Below are positions 44,171-52,959 of a DNA stretch of 61,466 nucleotides, in pieces (position 1 is the stretch's first letter; the number at the start of each line of letters is the position of its first letter). The notes beneath the pieces are model-generated. The model had not been told where the DNA came from. It made no database searches and saw only the letters and a list, made by a program, of their open reading frames with translations. Origin of the DNA: Rhodococcus sp. IEGM 1379 (GTDB taxonomy: Bacteria > Actinomycetota > Actinomycetes > Mycobacteriales > Mycobacteriaceae); assembly GCF_030056815.1 (NCBI RefSeq), contig NZ_JASHKR010000027.1:1-61466 (forward strand), in the 5' to 3' direction. A program made the translations under genes and the position numbers.

Positions 44171-45157
44171 ATGGGATACGGATATTGGGACGACAATACT
44201 TACAAGGCGGGCAAGACATTTCGTGCCGCTCGCGGAGTCGACGATTTCGGCTACACCGATTCGCTTCGAGCACGTCCACGCGACACCTGGAAAGCCGATC
44301 CGACGCTCGATCCCTTCGGCGTAGACAAGCGTGAATGCCGAGATTCGGACGGGCACCCTGATTCTCTGCCGATAGCAGTACTTTTCGACGTAACAGGTTC
44401 GATGGGTGCTGTTCCGCGCATCATGCAGGACAAGCTCGGCAAGCTGCACGGACTGCTACAACGTAAGGGATATGCGGATGACCCGCAGATTCTGTTCGGC
44501 GGCATCGGCGACGCGGATTCGGATCGGGTTCCCCTGCAGGTAGGGCAATTCGAATCGGGAAATGCGATGGACGAGCAGCTTCGCACCATCTTCCTGGAAG
44601 GAAACGGTGGCGGTCAGAAATCGGAAAGTTACGAATTGGCAGCCTATTTCATGGCGCGCCACACCAGTACTGATGCGTGGGACAAGCGGGGCCGTAAGGG
44701 CTATCTTTTCATCATCGGTGACGAGTTGAACAAGCCCAGACTCTCGGCTCGCCACATTCGCGGCGTGATCGGCGACAAGGTTCGGCTGGATGTTTCCGTT
44801 CCCTCGGTCTACCGCGAACTGGAGGAGCGTTGGAACGTTTACTTCGTTCTGCCTGACCAGTCGTCGTACTACAACGATCCGGAGATTGCGGATCACTGGA
44901 CGGAGTTACTGGGCGAGCGTTTCGTCAAACTCGACGACCCTGCTGCGGTGTGCGAACTGATCGCACTCACGGTCGGTATCGGCGAAGACCGCATCGATCT
45001 ACGTGACGGACTGGCTGATCTACGCGACATCGGTTCGGTGGTCGAAGCCGCGACGGTCGGAAAGGCGCTTGCACTGGTCGGCGAACGTGCCCCCGCCACG
45101 GTGACGGGATTGCCTCGCGATCTCGGAACCGGCACGGACGACGTCGATTTCAGATAG
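44171..45157 (+). CDS. von Willebrand factor A-domain protein
   Basis: 328 aa, cytoplasmic (no signal peptide or helix). The vWA core runs from ~66 to ~265: LPIAVLFDVTGSMGAVPR holds a MIDAS metal site of the DxTGS form (Asp73, Thr75, Ser77), a second acidic loop is GGIGDADSD and a third is FIIGDELN. The N-terminal ~60 residues (YGYWDDNTYKAG, TDSLRARP) are a conserved-looking extension I do not recognise. vWA proteins act as metal-dependent scaffolds, e.g. beside AAA ATPases, kinases or Ter proteins. Six bp after the pseudokinase gene, 11 bp before the PurA-like gene. Confidence 0.8.
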   Translation: MGYGYWDDNTYKAGKTFRAARGVDDFGYTDSLRARPRDTWKADPTLDPFGVDKRECRDSDGHPDSLPIAVLFDVTGSMGAVPRIMQDKLGKLHGLLQRKGYADDPQILFGGIGDADSDRVPLQVGQFESGNAMDEQLRTIFLEGNGGGQKSESYELAAYFMARHTSTDAWDKRGRKGYLFIIGDELNKPRLSARHIRGVIGDKVRLDVSVPSVYRELEERWNVYFVLPDQSSYYNDPEIADHWTELLGERFVKLDDPAAVCELIALTVGIGEDRIDLRDGLADLRDIGSVVEAATVGKALALVGERAPATVTGLPRDLGTGTDDVDFR

Positions 45158-45168
45158 AAGGGGACTCA

Positions 45169-46455
45169 ATGAATGCTTTTGACAGTCGTGACATCGTGGT
45201 CGTGGATCTCGGTTTCGGCGACGCCGGCAAGGGTGCCACGGTTGACTGGTTGTGTTCGCCGCAGGCCTGTCTGAACGTGGCTGCGGTAGTTCGATTCAAC
45301 GGCGGGGCACAAGCTGCCCACAATGTTGTGAACGGAGAACGGCACCACACGTTTTCGCAATTCGGATCCGGCACGTTGTCGGGCGTGCCGACCTTTCTCT
45401 CGAAGTTCATGTTGGTCGAACCGATTGCTCTCGCGACAGAAGCGCGGGAATTGGAAGCGATCGGAGTGCACAATCCGTTCGACCTGTTGACCATCGACGG
45501 GCGGGCCCTGCTGACGACGCCGATTCACGTCGCTGCCAACAGGGCTCGCGAAGATACCCGCGGCGGCAACCGGCACGGTTCGTGTGGCAAAGGGATCGGC
45601 GAGACTGCAGCGTATGCACTCGAGCATGCCGATGCCCTTACCGTCGGAGACTGCCTACGTCCGGAAGTTCTTCGTCGGAAGTTGGCGGGGATGGTGGCGT
45701 ACTACGGCCGGTTGATCACCGAAAGTCGACATGGTTTCCCGTCGATCAACGACATGACCGAGATGTATTCGGAATTTGCTGCGGCAGTGAACATAGTCGG
45801 CCCCGGTGCGTTGCAAGCGATCGGTGCCGGTGGACGACTGATTTTCGAAGGCGCCCAAGGAGTTCTTCTCGACGAGTGGCGCGGATTTCACCCGCACACC
45901 ACATGGTCGACAGTCGAACCGTCCAACGTGCGAGCGATGATCGGCCAGATGGGTAGGGAGAGTTACGTACTCGGCGTCACCCGGACGTACATGACACGCC
46001 ACGGCGCCGGACCTTTCCCGATGGAAGACGGTGCTCTCGGGCAGGCTCTTCCGGAACCCCACAACGGCGTCGGCGAGTATCAGGGGTCGTTTCGGGTCGG
46101 ACACCTCGACGAGATGCTGCTGCGGTACGCGATCGACGTCAGCGACGGCGTCGACGGGGTGGCACTGACGCACCTCGATGCTCTTGGCCGTGCTGCGGCA
46201 GCAAATACCCCGATCCATGGTGTGGAGAGGTACGAAGAGTGGGCTTCGATACCCGTCGGGGAGTGGAAGGACCTGGATCATCAACAAGCGTTGACGGACG
46301 CTCTTCGAACGGTAAAGGTTGCGGCGAAACAAGTTCCGTCTGAACCTGAGGAGTTTGTCGACTATCTGAGCGGCGCGCTCGGAGTGCCGGTGGTACTGAC
46401 CGCGGACGGACCGGATCGGGCCGATCGTCGGCTAGCCGCCACCGTGCCTGCATGA
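45169..46455 (+). CDS. Divergent adenylosuccinate synthetase paralogue
   Basis: 428 aa, full PurA length and fold. Landmarks: the loop DLGFGDAGKGATVDWL (canonical GDEGKGK; Asp18 kept, Glu to Ala), GGAQAAHNVV (His51 kept), GSCGKGIGETA (for TTGRGIGP), FEGAQGVLLD, TYMTRHGAGPFPME and LTHLDAL (canonical TKLD that reads guanine; Lys to His), then GPDR near the C-terminus. The changes at the GTP and IMP sites suggest a purine nucleotide:amino-acid ligase with altered substrates rather than housekeeping purA. GAAGGG precedes the ATG by 6 bases. Its place between a vWA gene and an NrtR-like gene also argues against purine synthesis proper. Confidence 0.8.
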   Translation: MNAFDSRDIVVVDLGFGDAGKGATVDWLCSPQACLNVAAVVRFNGGAQAAHNVVNGERHHTFSQFGSGTLSGVPTFLSKFMLVEPIALATEARELEAIGVHNPFDLLTIDGRALLTTPIHVAANRAREDTRGGNRHGSCGKGIGETAAYALEHADALTVGDCLRPEVLRRKLAGMVAYYGRLITESRHGFPSINDMTEMYSEFAAAVNIVGPGALQAIGAGGRLIFEGAQGVLLDEWRGFHPHTTWSTVEPSNVRAMIGQMGRESYVLGVTRTYMTRHGAGPFPMEDGALGQALPEPHNGVGEYQGSFRVGHLDEMLLRYAIDVSDGVDGVALTHLDALGRAAAANTPIHGVERYEEWASIPVGEWKDLDHQQALTDALRTVKVAAKQVPSEPEEFVDYLSGALGVPVVLTADGPDRADRRLAATVPA

Positions 46456-47111
46456 TGGAGAACGTGGAACAGTCACTTGTCTCGATCGACGTCATCGCTC
46501 TGCGATTCGGCAATCCGGAACCGGGGCACTTGCGGTTTGCCGTCGCGCAGCGGCAAGCAGAGCCGTACACCGGGCAGCGTGCGCTGCCCGGTGTACTCCT
46601 CGGCGCTGGTGAGCGGTTGCAGGACGCGGCCCGGCGCGCAGTGACCACCAAGCTCGGATTTCCCGACGAGGCGATTCTTGCGACCGGGCAGTTAGCCGTA
46701 TTCGACGAACCCAATCGCGACCCGCGTGGTCCGACATTGTCGGTTGCCATGTGGGCCGTGATCTCTCCGGCTGAGATGCCCACCGGCGACATCAGGCCTG
46801 AGTGGGTGAGTTGGGAAAAGCCGGGTCATCTTGCCTTCGACCACAACCGGATTGTCGCTGACACGCGGCCGATCTTTGCGGACACCTTGTTGTGGCGGGA
46901 CGAGTCCTTCACGCGGGCGCTGTCCGGGCCGTCGTTTCCGGCGTCGTACGCACTTGCCGTCGCCGCAGAACTGTCCGGCGAGCGGCCCGATGCCGGCAAC
47001 CTCAATCGCACTCTCAAAGTTTTGCCGGGCCTCGAACGCACCGACGAACGAGTGCGGGTCAGCGCGACAGGACGTCCGTCGGTTGTGTGGCGGTGGACCG
47101 AAAATGACTGA
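46452..47111 (+). CDS. NrtR-like Nudix/winged-helix regulator
   Basis: 219 aa. Residues ~10-140 form a Nudix domain with the ADP-ribose-type segment QLAVFDEPNRDPRGPTLSVA. The Nudix box itself is GVLLGAGERLQDAARRAVTT, then KLG: the REUXEEXGU half has lost its catalytic Glu residues, as in NrtR regulators that bind but do not hydrolyse ADP-ribose. The C-terminal ~80 residues end ATGRPSVVWRW, the winged-helix end pattern of NrtR. ATG overlaps the PurA-like stop (ATGA). Probably autoregulates this operon through the inverted repeat at 43093-43115. A catalytically weak Nudix hydrolase is the alternative. Confidence 0.75.
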   Translation: MMENVEQSLVSIDVIALRFGNPEPGHLRFAVAQRQAEPYTGQRALPGVLLGAGERLQDAARRAVTTKLGFPDEAILATGQLAVFDEPNRDPRGPTLSVAMWAVISPAEMPTGDIRPEWVSWEKPGHLAFDHNRIVADTRPIFADTLLWRDESFTRALSGPSFPASYALAVAAELSGERPDAGNLNRTLKVLPGLERTDERVRVSATGRPSVVWRWTEND

Positions 47112-47117
47112 GCTGCA

Positions 47118-48383
<1,266 letters not shown>

Positions 48384-48420
48384 CTAGTCAATGAGCGTGC
48401 TTTCAGCTAGGCATTTCGAC

Positions 48421-48450
48421 GGAATAGCGAAGGAATGAGGGGACTATTCC
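48421..48450. promoter_or_regulatory. Inverted repeat in the hpd/Lrp intergenic region
   Basis: GGAATAG (48421-48427) and CTATTCC (48444-48450) form a perfect 7-bp inverted repeat with a 16-bp spacer just upstream of the Lrp-type gene. Lrp/AsnC proteins bind such dyads; the assignment is a guess from position. Confidence 0.4.
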
Positions 48451-48457
48451 AGTCATT

Positions 48458-49006
48458 ATGTATAGGTTGAAGGGCATGGCGGAATCGGTGCGGAATTCAG
48501 TGTCACTCGACGGTCTGGATTTGGCCTTGCTCGAAGCGATGCATGCGCATCCGCGTGCGGGGGCGTTGGAACTGTCGAGATTGACCAAGGTTGCGCGCGC
48601 GACAGTGCAGGCCAGACTGCGCAGGCTCGAAGACGGCGGGATCATCGCCGGGTATGCGCCGCATATAGACTTGGCGGCAGCAGGTTTCGGTGTCCAAGCG
48701 TTTGTAACCTTGGAGATCGCCCAGGGCGCCCTCGATACCGTCACGATCAAGCTCGAAGCCATCCCCGGTGTGATCGAAGCTTTCGCGACAACCGGCAGCG
48801 GCGACGTTTTGTGCCGAGTGGCGGCAGCGTCGCATCAAGGTTTGCAGCAGACGCTGCTCGATCTGAACCGCTCCGGCGTAGCCACTCGCTCCACGAGTGT
48901 GATGGTTCTGTCGGTAGTGGTGCCGTTCCGGGCGCTACCGTTGCTCGAGACGCTCGATACGCGCGGCACCGTCAAAGCGCCGGCCTACCGGGAGCATCGA
49001 AGCTGA
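48458..49006 (+). CDS. Lrp/AsnC-family regulator
   Basis: 182 aa (176 aa if the ATG at 48476 is used; neither start has a well-spaced ribosome site). N-terminal HTH: LDLALLEAMHAHPRAGALEL, VARATVQARLRRLEDGGII. The C-terminal RAM ligand domain has FVTLEIAQG, VIEAFATTGSGDVLCRVAA. Lrp proteins next to hpd commonly sense aromatic amino acids or their keto acids and control tyrosine degradation. Ends 2 bp before the convergent MFS gene's stop. Confidence 0.88.
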   Translation: MYRLKGMAESVRNSVSLDGLDLALLEAMHAHPRAGALELSRLTKVARATVQARLRRLEDGGIIAGYAPHIDLAAAGFGVQAFVTLEIAQGALDTVTIKLEAIPGVIEAFATTGSGDVLCRVAAASHQGLQQTLLDLNRSGVATRSTSVMVLSVVVPFRALPLLETLDTRGTVKAPAYREHRS

Positions 49007-49007
49007 T

Positions 49008-50522
49008 TTATCCCTTGCGTCCGGGAGCCCAGAACCCGAGAACAACAGCGGACACCCACATGATTGCTGCCAATGTCCAGGCGCCTTGATCCATGCCGCG
49101 GATGAAGGCTTCTTTGGCGAAGTCTGCCAGTTGATCACCCTGCGGGCCGGCGACTTCGGCGACGTGGAGTGCGGCTGCCAGTGAACCGGATACGGCTTCT
49201 TTTGCTGATTCGGGAAGCATGTCGACGGCTGGTTGCACGTGCAGTCCGTAGCCCGCTGCCAGGATGCTTCCGGCCAAGGCGACACCGATCGCAGAACCGA
49301 TTTCGCGGGTGGCGTCGTTAACGGCTGAAGCGACCCCCTGCTTGGCATCGGGTGCGTTTGAAACTATGGCGGCGGTGGCGGGGGTGGTCGAGAGGCCGAG
49401 TCCGACGGCAGCGACGATCAGTGGGATGGACACTTCCGCATAGGTTGAACCGGAGTCCAGTGTGGTCAACAGTGCGATACCAGTTCCCAGCAGTGCAACT
49501 CCGGAAGCGGTGAGAAGGCGTAGTCCGACAAGCGGAATCAGAAGTGGGGAAACTACAGAAAGCAGCATGACGGGCACCGCGATCGGGAGGAGTGCGAGAG
49601 CTGATTGCAGGGGTGAGTAGCCGAGGACTAGTTGCAGGTATTGCACGATCAGGAAGAACAGGCCGAACGTGGCCAGAAACTGCAGCGTGAGTGATGCTGC
49701 GCCGCTTCCGAATGCGCGATTGGCAAACAGTCTGACGTCGAGAAGTGGATGGGCAGTATGTAATTCCACGACACTGAATACGGCTGCCAGAGCGATTCCA
49801 CTGATCAGAAGAGCGAGGACCACGGGGTCCAGCCAGCCCCGGGCCGGGGCCTCGATCATGCCGAGAACAAACAGTCCGATCGAAGCCGCAATCAGGGCAG
49901 TGCCAGTCAGATCGAGCGGAGCAGTCTCCGTGTCCTTCGAGGACGAGATCGTGAACGAGATCACGAGAATCAGGGTCGCGACCACTGCGAGAGAAATGAA
50001 TATCGAATGCCAGGACCACTTTTCGAGTAGTAGGCCTGAAATGACGAGTCCGGCGATGGCTCCGGAACCTGCCACACCGGACCAGATGCCGACGGCGCGG
50101 CCGCGTTGCGCGGTGGGAAATCCTGCGGTCAGCAGCGACAGGGTTGCGGGCATGACAAACGCTGCACCTACGCCGGCAATTACCCGGGACGCGATGATCC
50201 AGGCGGGTTCGTCGGCAAAGGCTGGAATGGCGCAACCGGCGGCGAACACGAGCAGACCGAACATGAGCAATTCGCGTCTGCCGTAGCGGTCGCCGAGTGC
50301 TCCGGCCGGAAGCAGCAGGCACGCGAGGGTGAGGGTGTATCCGTCGACGATCCACGTGAGTTGGGTCTGGGTGGCACCGGTATCGCGGGCGAGATCGGGC
50401 AGGGCGGTGTTCAGAGCAGCCATCGCGGCAACCACCAAGGCGACAGCGCAACACGAGACCGTCAGCATCCAGATTTGCCGGGCGGTCCAGGTTGACTGTT
50501 CGATATCCGTATCGGTGCTCAT
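49008..50522 (-). CDS. MFS drug efflux transporter, DHA2 (EmrB/QacA-like)
   Basis: 504 aa, 14 predicted helices. Seen: ALNTALPDLARDTGATQTQL, motif A LPAGALGDRYGRRELLMFG, motif C WSGVAGSGAIAGLVISGLLL and GVASAVNDATREIGSAIGVA near the C-terminus. ATG 50520-50522 with GAGAGG 7 bases before is chosen over a longer frame. Proton-coupled export of cationic drugs or metabolites. Such pumps are usually divergent from a TetR gene; here the TetR gene at 52326 is displaced 1.8 kb by an IS element. Confidence 0.9.
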   Translation of the reverse strand: MSTDTDIEQSTWTARQIWMLTVSCCAVALVVAAMAALNTALPDLARDTGATQTQLTWIVDGYTLTLACLLLPAGALGDRYGRRELLMFGLLVFAAGCAIPAFADEPAWIIASRVIAGVGAAFVMPATLSLLTAGFPTAQRGRAVGIWSGVAGSGAIAGLVISGLLLEKWSWHSIFISLAVVATLILVISFTISSSKDTETAPLDLTGTALIAASIGLFVLGMIEAPARGWLDPVVLALLISGIALAAVFSVVELHTAHPLLDVRLFANRAFGSGAASLTLQFLATFGLFFLIVQYLQLVLGYSPLQSALALLPIAVPVMLLSVVSPLLIPLVGLRLLTASGVALLGTGIALLTTLDSGSTYAEVSIPLIVAAVGLGLSTTPATAAIVSNAPDAKQGVASAVNDATREIGSAIGVALAGSILAAGYGLHVQPAVDMLPESAKEAVSGSLAAALHVAEVAGPQGDQLADFAKEAFIRGMDQGAWTLAAIMWVSAVVLGFWAPGRKG

Positions 50523-50594
50523 CTGATCCCTCTCGACAGAAACGAGACCATCAGTATCGTTATAGGAACGCCAGTTCCACAAGCCCGGGGTGGG

Positions 50595-52310
50595 TATAAC
50601 ATCAACTACCCCGCCCTCAAGGACCAGGTTTGCTGCTCACCGACCTAGCTGGATGCTAGGGCGGTGGCTGCTATAGGCACGGTTGATTGAGCGGCCCAAT
50701 ACTTTTCATGTCCGAGTGCGGCGATATTGCGGGCAGCATTGCAGTCCGCGTGTGCGGACCACCCACACTCTCGGCACGCGAACCTAGCTTGACTTCTGCG
50801 ATTCTTCACATCACAAAACCCACACTGCGAGCAGGTACGGGACGTGTTACGCGGGTTGACCACCACAACGGGCACCCCCGCCAACTCCGCCTTGTACTTG
50901 ACGAAGTCCCGCAACTGGGCGTAAGCCCACGAATGCATCTGCGCTCGCTGCTTCTTGGCCAGCCGTACCCGATCACGAATCCCCGATAGATCCTCTATCG
51001 CGATACCCCGGTCGGTGCGTTGCGCCCCAGCGACAATTGTTTTCGACAACTGATGGTTGATGTCGGTGGCGAACCGTTGTTCCTTCCGTCGCCGAGTCTT
51101 CAACTTCCGCTTCGCGGACTTCGTGCCGACCTTCTGCAACGCCGTCCGCATCACCTGGTTCTTCTTCCGCCGCGCGGTAACTGCGCCGCCGGACCACCGG
51201 ACATCAAGCTCGTCCGGGTTATCGTCGGTGGTGACCGCAAGGTTCACGATCCCCAAATCCACACCCACCCAACCCGCCACCGGATCCTTGACCGGTACGA
51301 CAGGGGTCGGGGTGGGTTGATCGACGGTGGCATACAGGTAGAAATTGCCGTCACGGTAGACGAGATCGGACTCACCTTTGCGGTCCGCCAACAGCGTCCG
51401 CTGCCACGGCGCGCACACGAACCGCACACCCCGCATCCGCCCCGCCGTCGTCCAGATGGAGACGGTCGAGGAATCGATCTTCCAGGACAGGCACCGGTCG
51501 TCGAACGGTTGCGCAGCATTCGACCGGAAGCCGATCGCAGCATCAGCCACTGACACATACCGTTTCGACCCCGGACGGCCGTAGTTTCCGTTCGACAGGT
51601 TCGCCGCTCGGGTTACATACGCGTCGGCCACTTTCCGCAAAACATGCAACGACGGCTGCGCCGACAATCCCCGCGCCTTCACCATCGGATACATCGCGAC
51701 CTGCAACGCCCGACGGGACCGCAGCTTCATCGCCTGCGCCAACCCGGCTACCTCATTGGCAACGTCGTTGCACAACACCAAGGTCGATTCCAGTGCCGCG
51801 AACTGTTCGGGCGTGGGTACGAGTTTGGCCATGACAATCCGTTTCACCTCGCACCCACCCCCTCGCGCCCATGTGGTCGTCGTCGCCAAAGTATCGTCGG
51901 GGAGCTTTCACAGACCCGACGCTTCCGCGGTGCGAAACGATCATGGCAGAGGTGTGCGACAAGTTCGGCGCTACGCTCACCGAGTTCAATGGCGAATCCG
52001 ATCACGTGCACCTTCTGATTCACGATCCGCCGACCGTTCAGCTCTCCGCGGCGGTGAACAGCCTCAAAGGTGTGTCCGCCCGTTACCTGCGGCCTGAGTT
52101 TCCGGAACACATCCGCACATACTTGTGGGGCAACCATTTCTGGTCGCCCTCGTATTTTGTTGCGTCCGCCGGCGGGGCGCCGTTGTCGATCATCGCCGAG
52201 TACATCACCAATCAGAAGCGGCCGGACCCGACGGGGTCGCCCACGACCTGCAAAGACCGGAACACGGTTCAGCTTCCTCCCGGCCCTTCAGCGGCCAGGA
52301 TTCCGCTGAT
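50595..52310. mobile_element. IS200/IS605-family element (tnpB intact, tnpA broken)
   Basis: A divergent tnpA/tnpB pair occupies this stretch. There are no inverted terminal repeats, as expected of the family. The right side has a subterminal hairpin GGCC-CTTCAGC-GGCC (52282-52296 region) after tnpA, and the left side a CCGCCCT...AGGGCGG pairing (50610-50665 region). Exact ends were not fixed; they are within about 20 bp. The element lies between an MFS pump gene and the TetR gene that probably controls it. Confidence 0.8.
50645..51847 (-). CDS. tnpB: TnpB RNA-guided nuclease of IS605-type element
   Basis: 400 aa. N-terminal helical part starts VKRIVMAKLVPTPEQFAAL (GTG 51845-51847). The RuvC-like residues are all present: Asp in GWVGVDLGIVNLA, Glu in GIAIEDLSGI and Asp in HADCNAARNI, with the zinc ribbon CSQCG...CRECG between. 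TnpB proteins are omega-RNA-guided DNA nucleases that help retain the element at its donor site. The guide RNA would overlap the 3' end of this gene and the adjoining left end (~50850 down to ~50595, minus strand); I could not define it. Appears functional although its transposase is not. Confidence 0.9.
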   Translation of the reverse strand: MKRIVMAKLVPTPEQFAALESTLVLCNDVANEVAGLAQAMKLRSRRALQVAMYPMVKARGLSAQPSLHVLRKVADAYVTRAANLSNGNYGRPGSKRYVSVADAAIGFRSNAAQPFDDRCLSWKIDSSTVSIWTTAGRMRGVRFVCAPWQRTLLADRKGESDLVYRDGNFYLYATVDQPTPTPVVPVKDPVAGWVGVDLGIVNLAVTTDDNPDELDVRWSGGAVTARRKKNQVMRTALQKVGTKSAKRKLKTRRRKEQRFATDINHQLSKTIVAGAQRTDRGIAIEDLSGIRDRVRLAKKQRAQMHSWAYAQLRDFVKYKAELAGVPVVVVNPRNTSRTCSQCGFCDVKNRRSQARFACRECGWSAHADCNAARNIAALGHEKYWAAQSTVPIAATALASS

Positions 52311-52329
52311 AGCTAAGTTGAACGTGTGA
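51831..52329 (+). pseudogene. tnpA: TnpA (Y1 HUH transposase), frameshifted
   Basis: The frame from ATG 51831 reads RFTSHPPPRAHVVVVAK, then an extra A in the AAA at 51888-51890 shifts it. The remainder, KYRRGAFTDPTLPRCE, HVHLL (HUH metal site), YLWGNHFWSPSYF and EYITNQKRPD (catalytic Tyr), is in the next frame. The usual stop after QKRPD is also missing and the frame runs to 52329, into the TetR gene start. The 5' end overlaps the tnpB start by 17 bp. Not expected to be active unless programmed frameshifting occurs. Confidence 0.82.
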
Positions 52330-52958
52330 CGACGGTGAGAACGGATCAGCAGCCCATCGACGAGGATCCGCGCAAACAGCGATCCAGAACCAGACTGCTC
52401 GACGCAGCGACAACGCTCCTCTCCAAGGGCGGCGTCGACGCCGTGACGATCGACGCCGTCACCAAGCTTGCCAACGTGGCCCGCGCAACCCTGTATCGGC
52501 ACTTCGACAGCGGTACCGAACTGTTGGCCGCAGCATTTGCACGGCTACTGCCGTCAGTTCCGGTGATTTCGGGAGGAGGTGACCTCCGGACCCAGCTTTT
52601 AGAACTGTTGACCAGTCAGGCCAAGGTGATCGAGAGTGCGCCGGTGCAGGTCACCGCGATGTGCTGGCTCGGCTTGGGCCCGGACCTGGCCGGTTATTCG
52701 AGCGCCGAAGCCCTCTCGGCCGACAAGCCGGAGATGCGCTCATTGCGGCAAACGATCATGGAGCAGTACCGAGAGGCGTTCGACCGCGTCCTGCGCACAC
52801 CGGAGGCGATCGAGGAGTTGGGGGAGTACGACTACGACGTCGCCCTGGCGCAGTTGGTCGGTCCGTTGGTGCTCACCAGGCTGGCCACGCTCACCCCGCT
52901 CGGTGAATCGGCGTGTGAGCAGATCGTCGATGATTTCCTGGCAGCGCGCCGATCCTGA
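52326..52958 (+). CDS. TetR-family regulator
   Basis: 210 aa. N-terminal HTH: RLLDAATTLLSKGGVDAVTI, KLANVARATLYRHFDSG (residues ~23-68). The all-alpha ligand domain (VPVISGGGDLRTQLLELL onward) is variable, as usual. GTG 52326 overlaps the end of the broken tnpA frame. Orientation and position suggest it once sat divergent from the MFS pump at 49008-50522 before the IS element entered; its own promoter may now lie inside the element. Confidence 0.87.
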   Translation: MTTVRTDQQPIDEDPRKQRSRTRLLDAATTLLSKGGVDAVTIDAVTKLANVARATLYRHFDSGTELLAAAFARLLPSVPVISGGGDLRTQLLELLTSQAKVIESAPVQVTAMCWLGLGPDLAGYSSAEALSADKPEMRSLRQTIMEQYREAFDRVLRTPEAIEELGEYDYDVALAQLVGPLVLTRLATLTPLGESACEQIVDDFLAARRS

Positions 52959-52959
52959 C

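Noticed and set aside
45169-46455. Housekeeping purA
   Set aside because: Core loop and guanine-binding residues are altered and the operon context is non-metabolic; a canonical purA is expected elsewhere, although this cannot be checked in the window.
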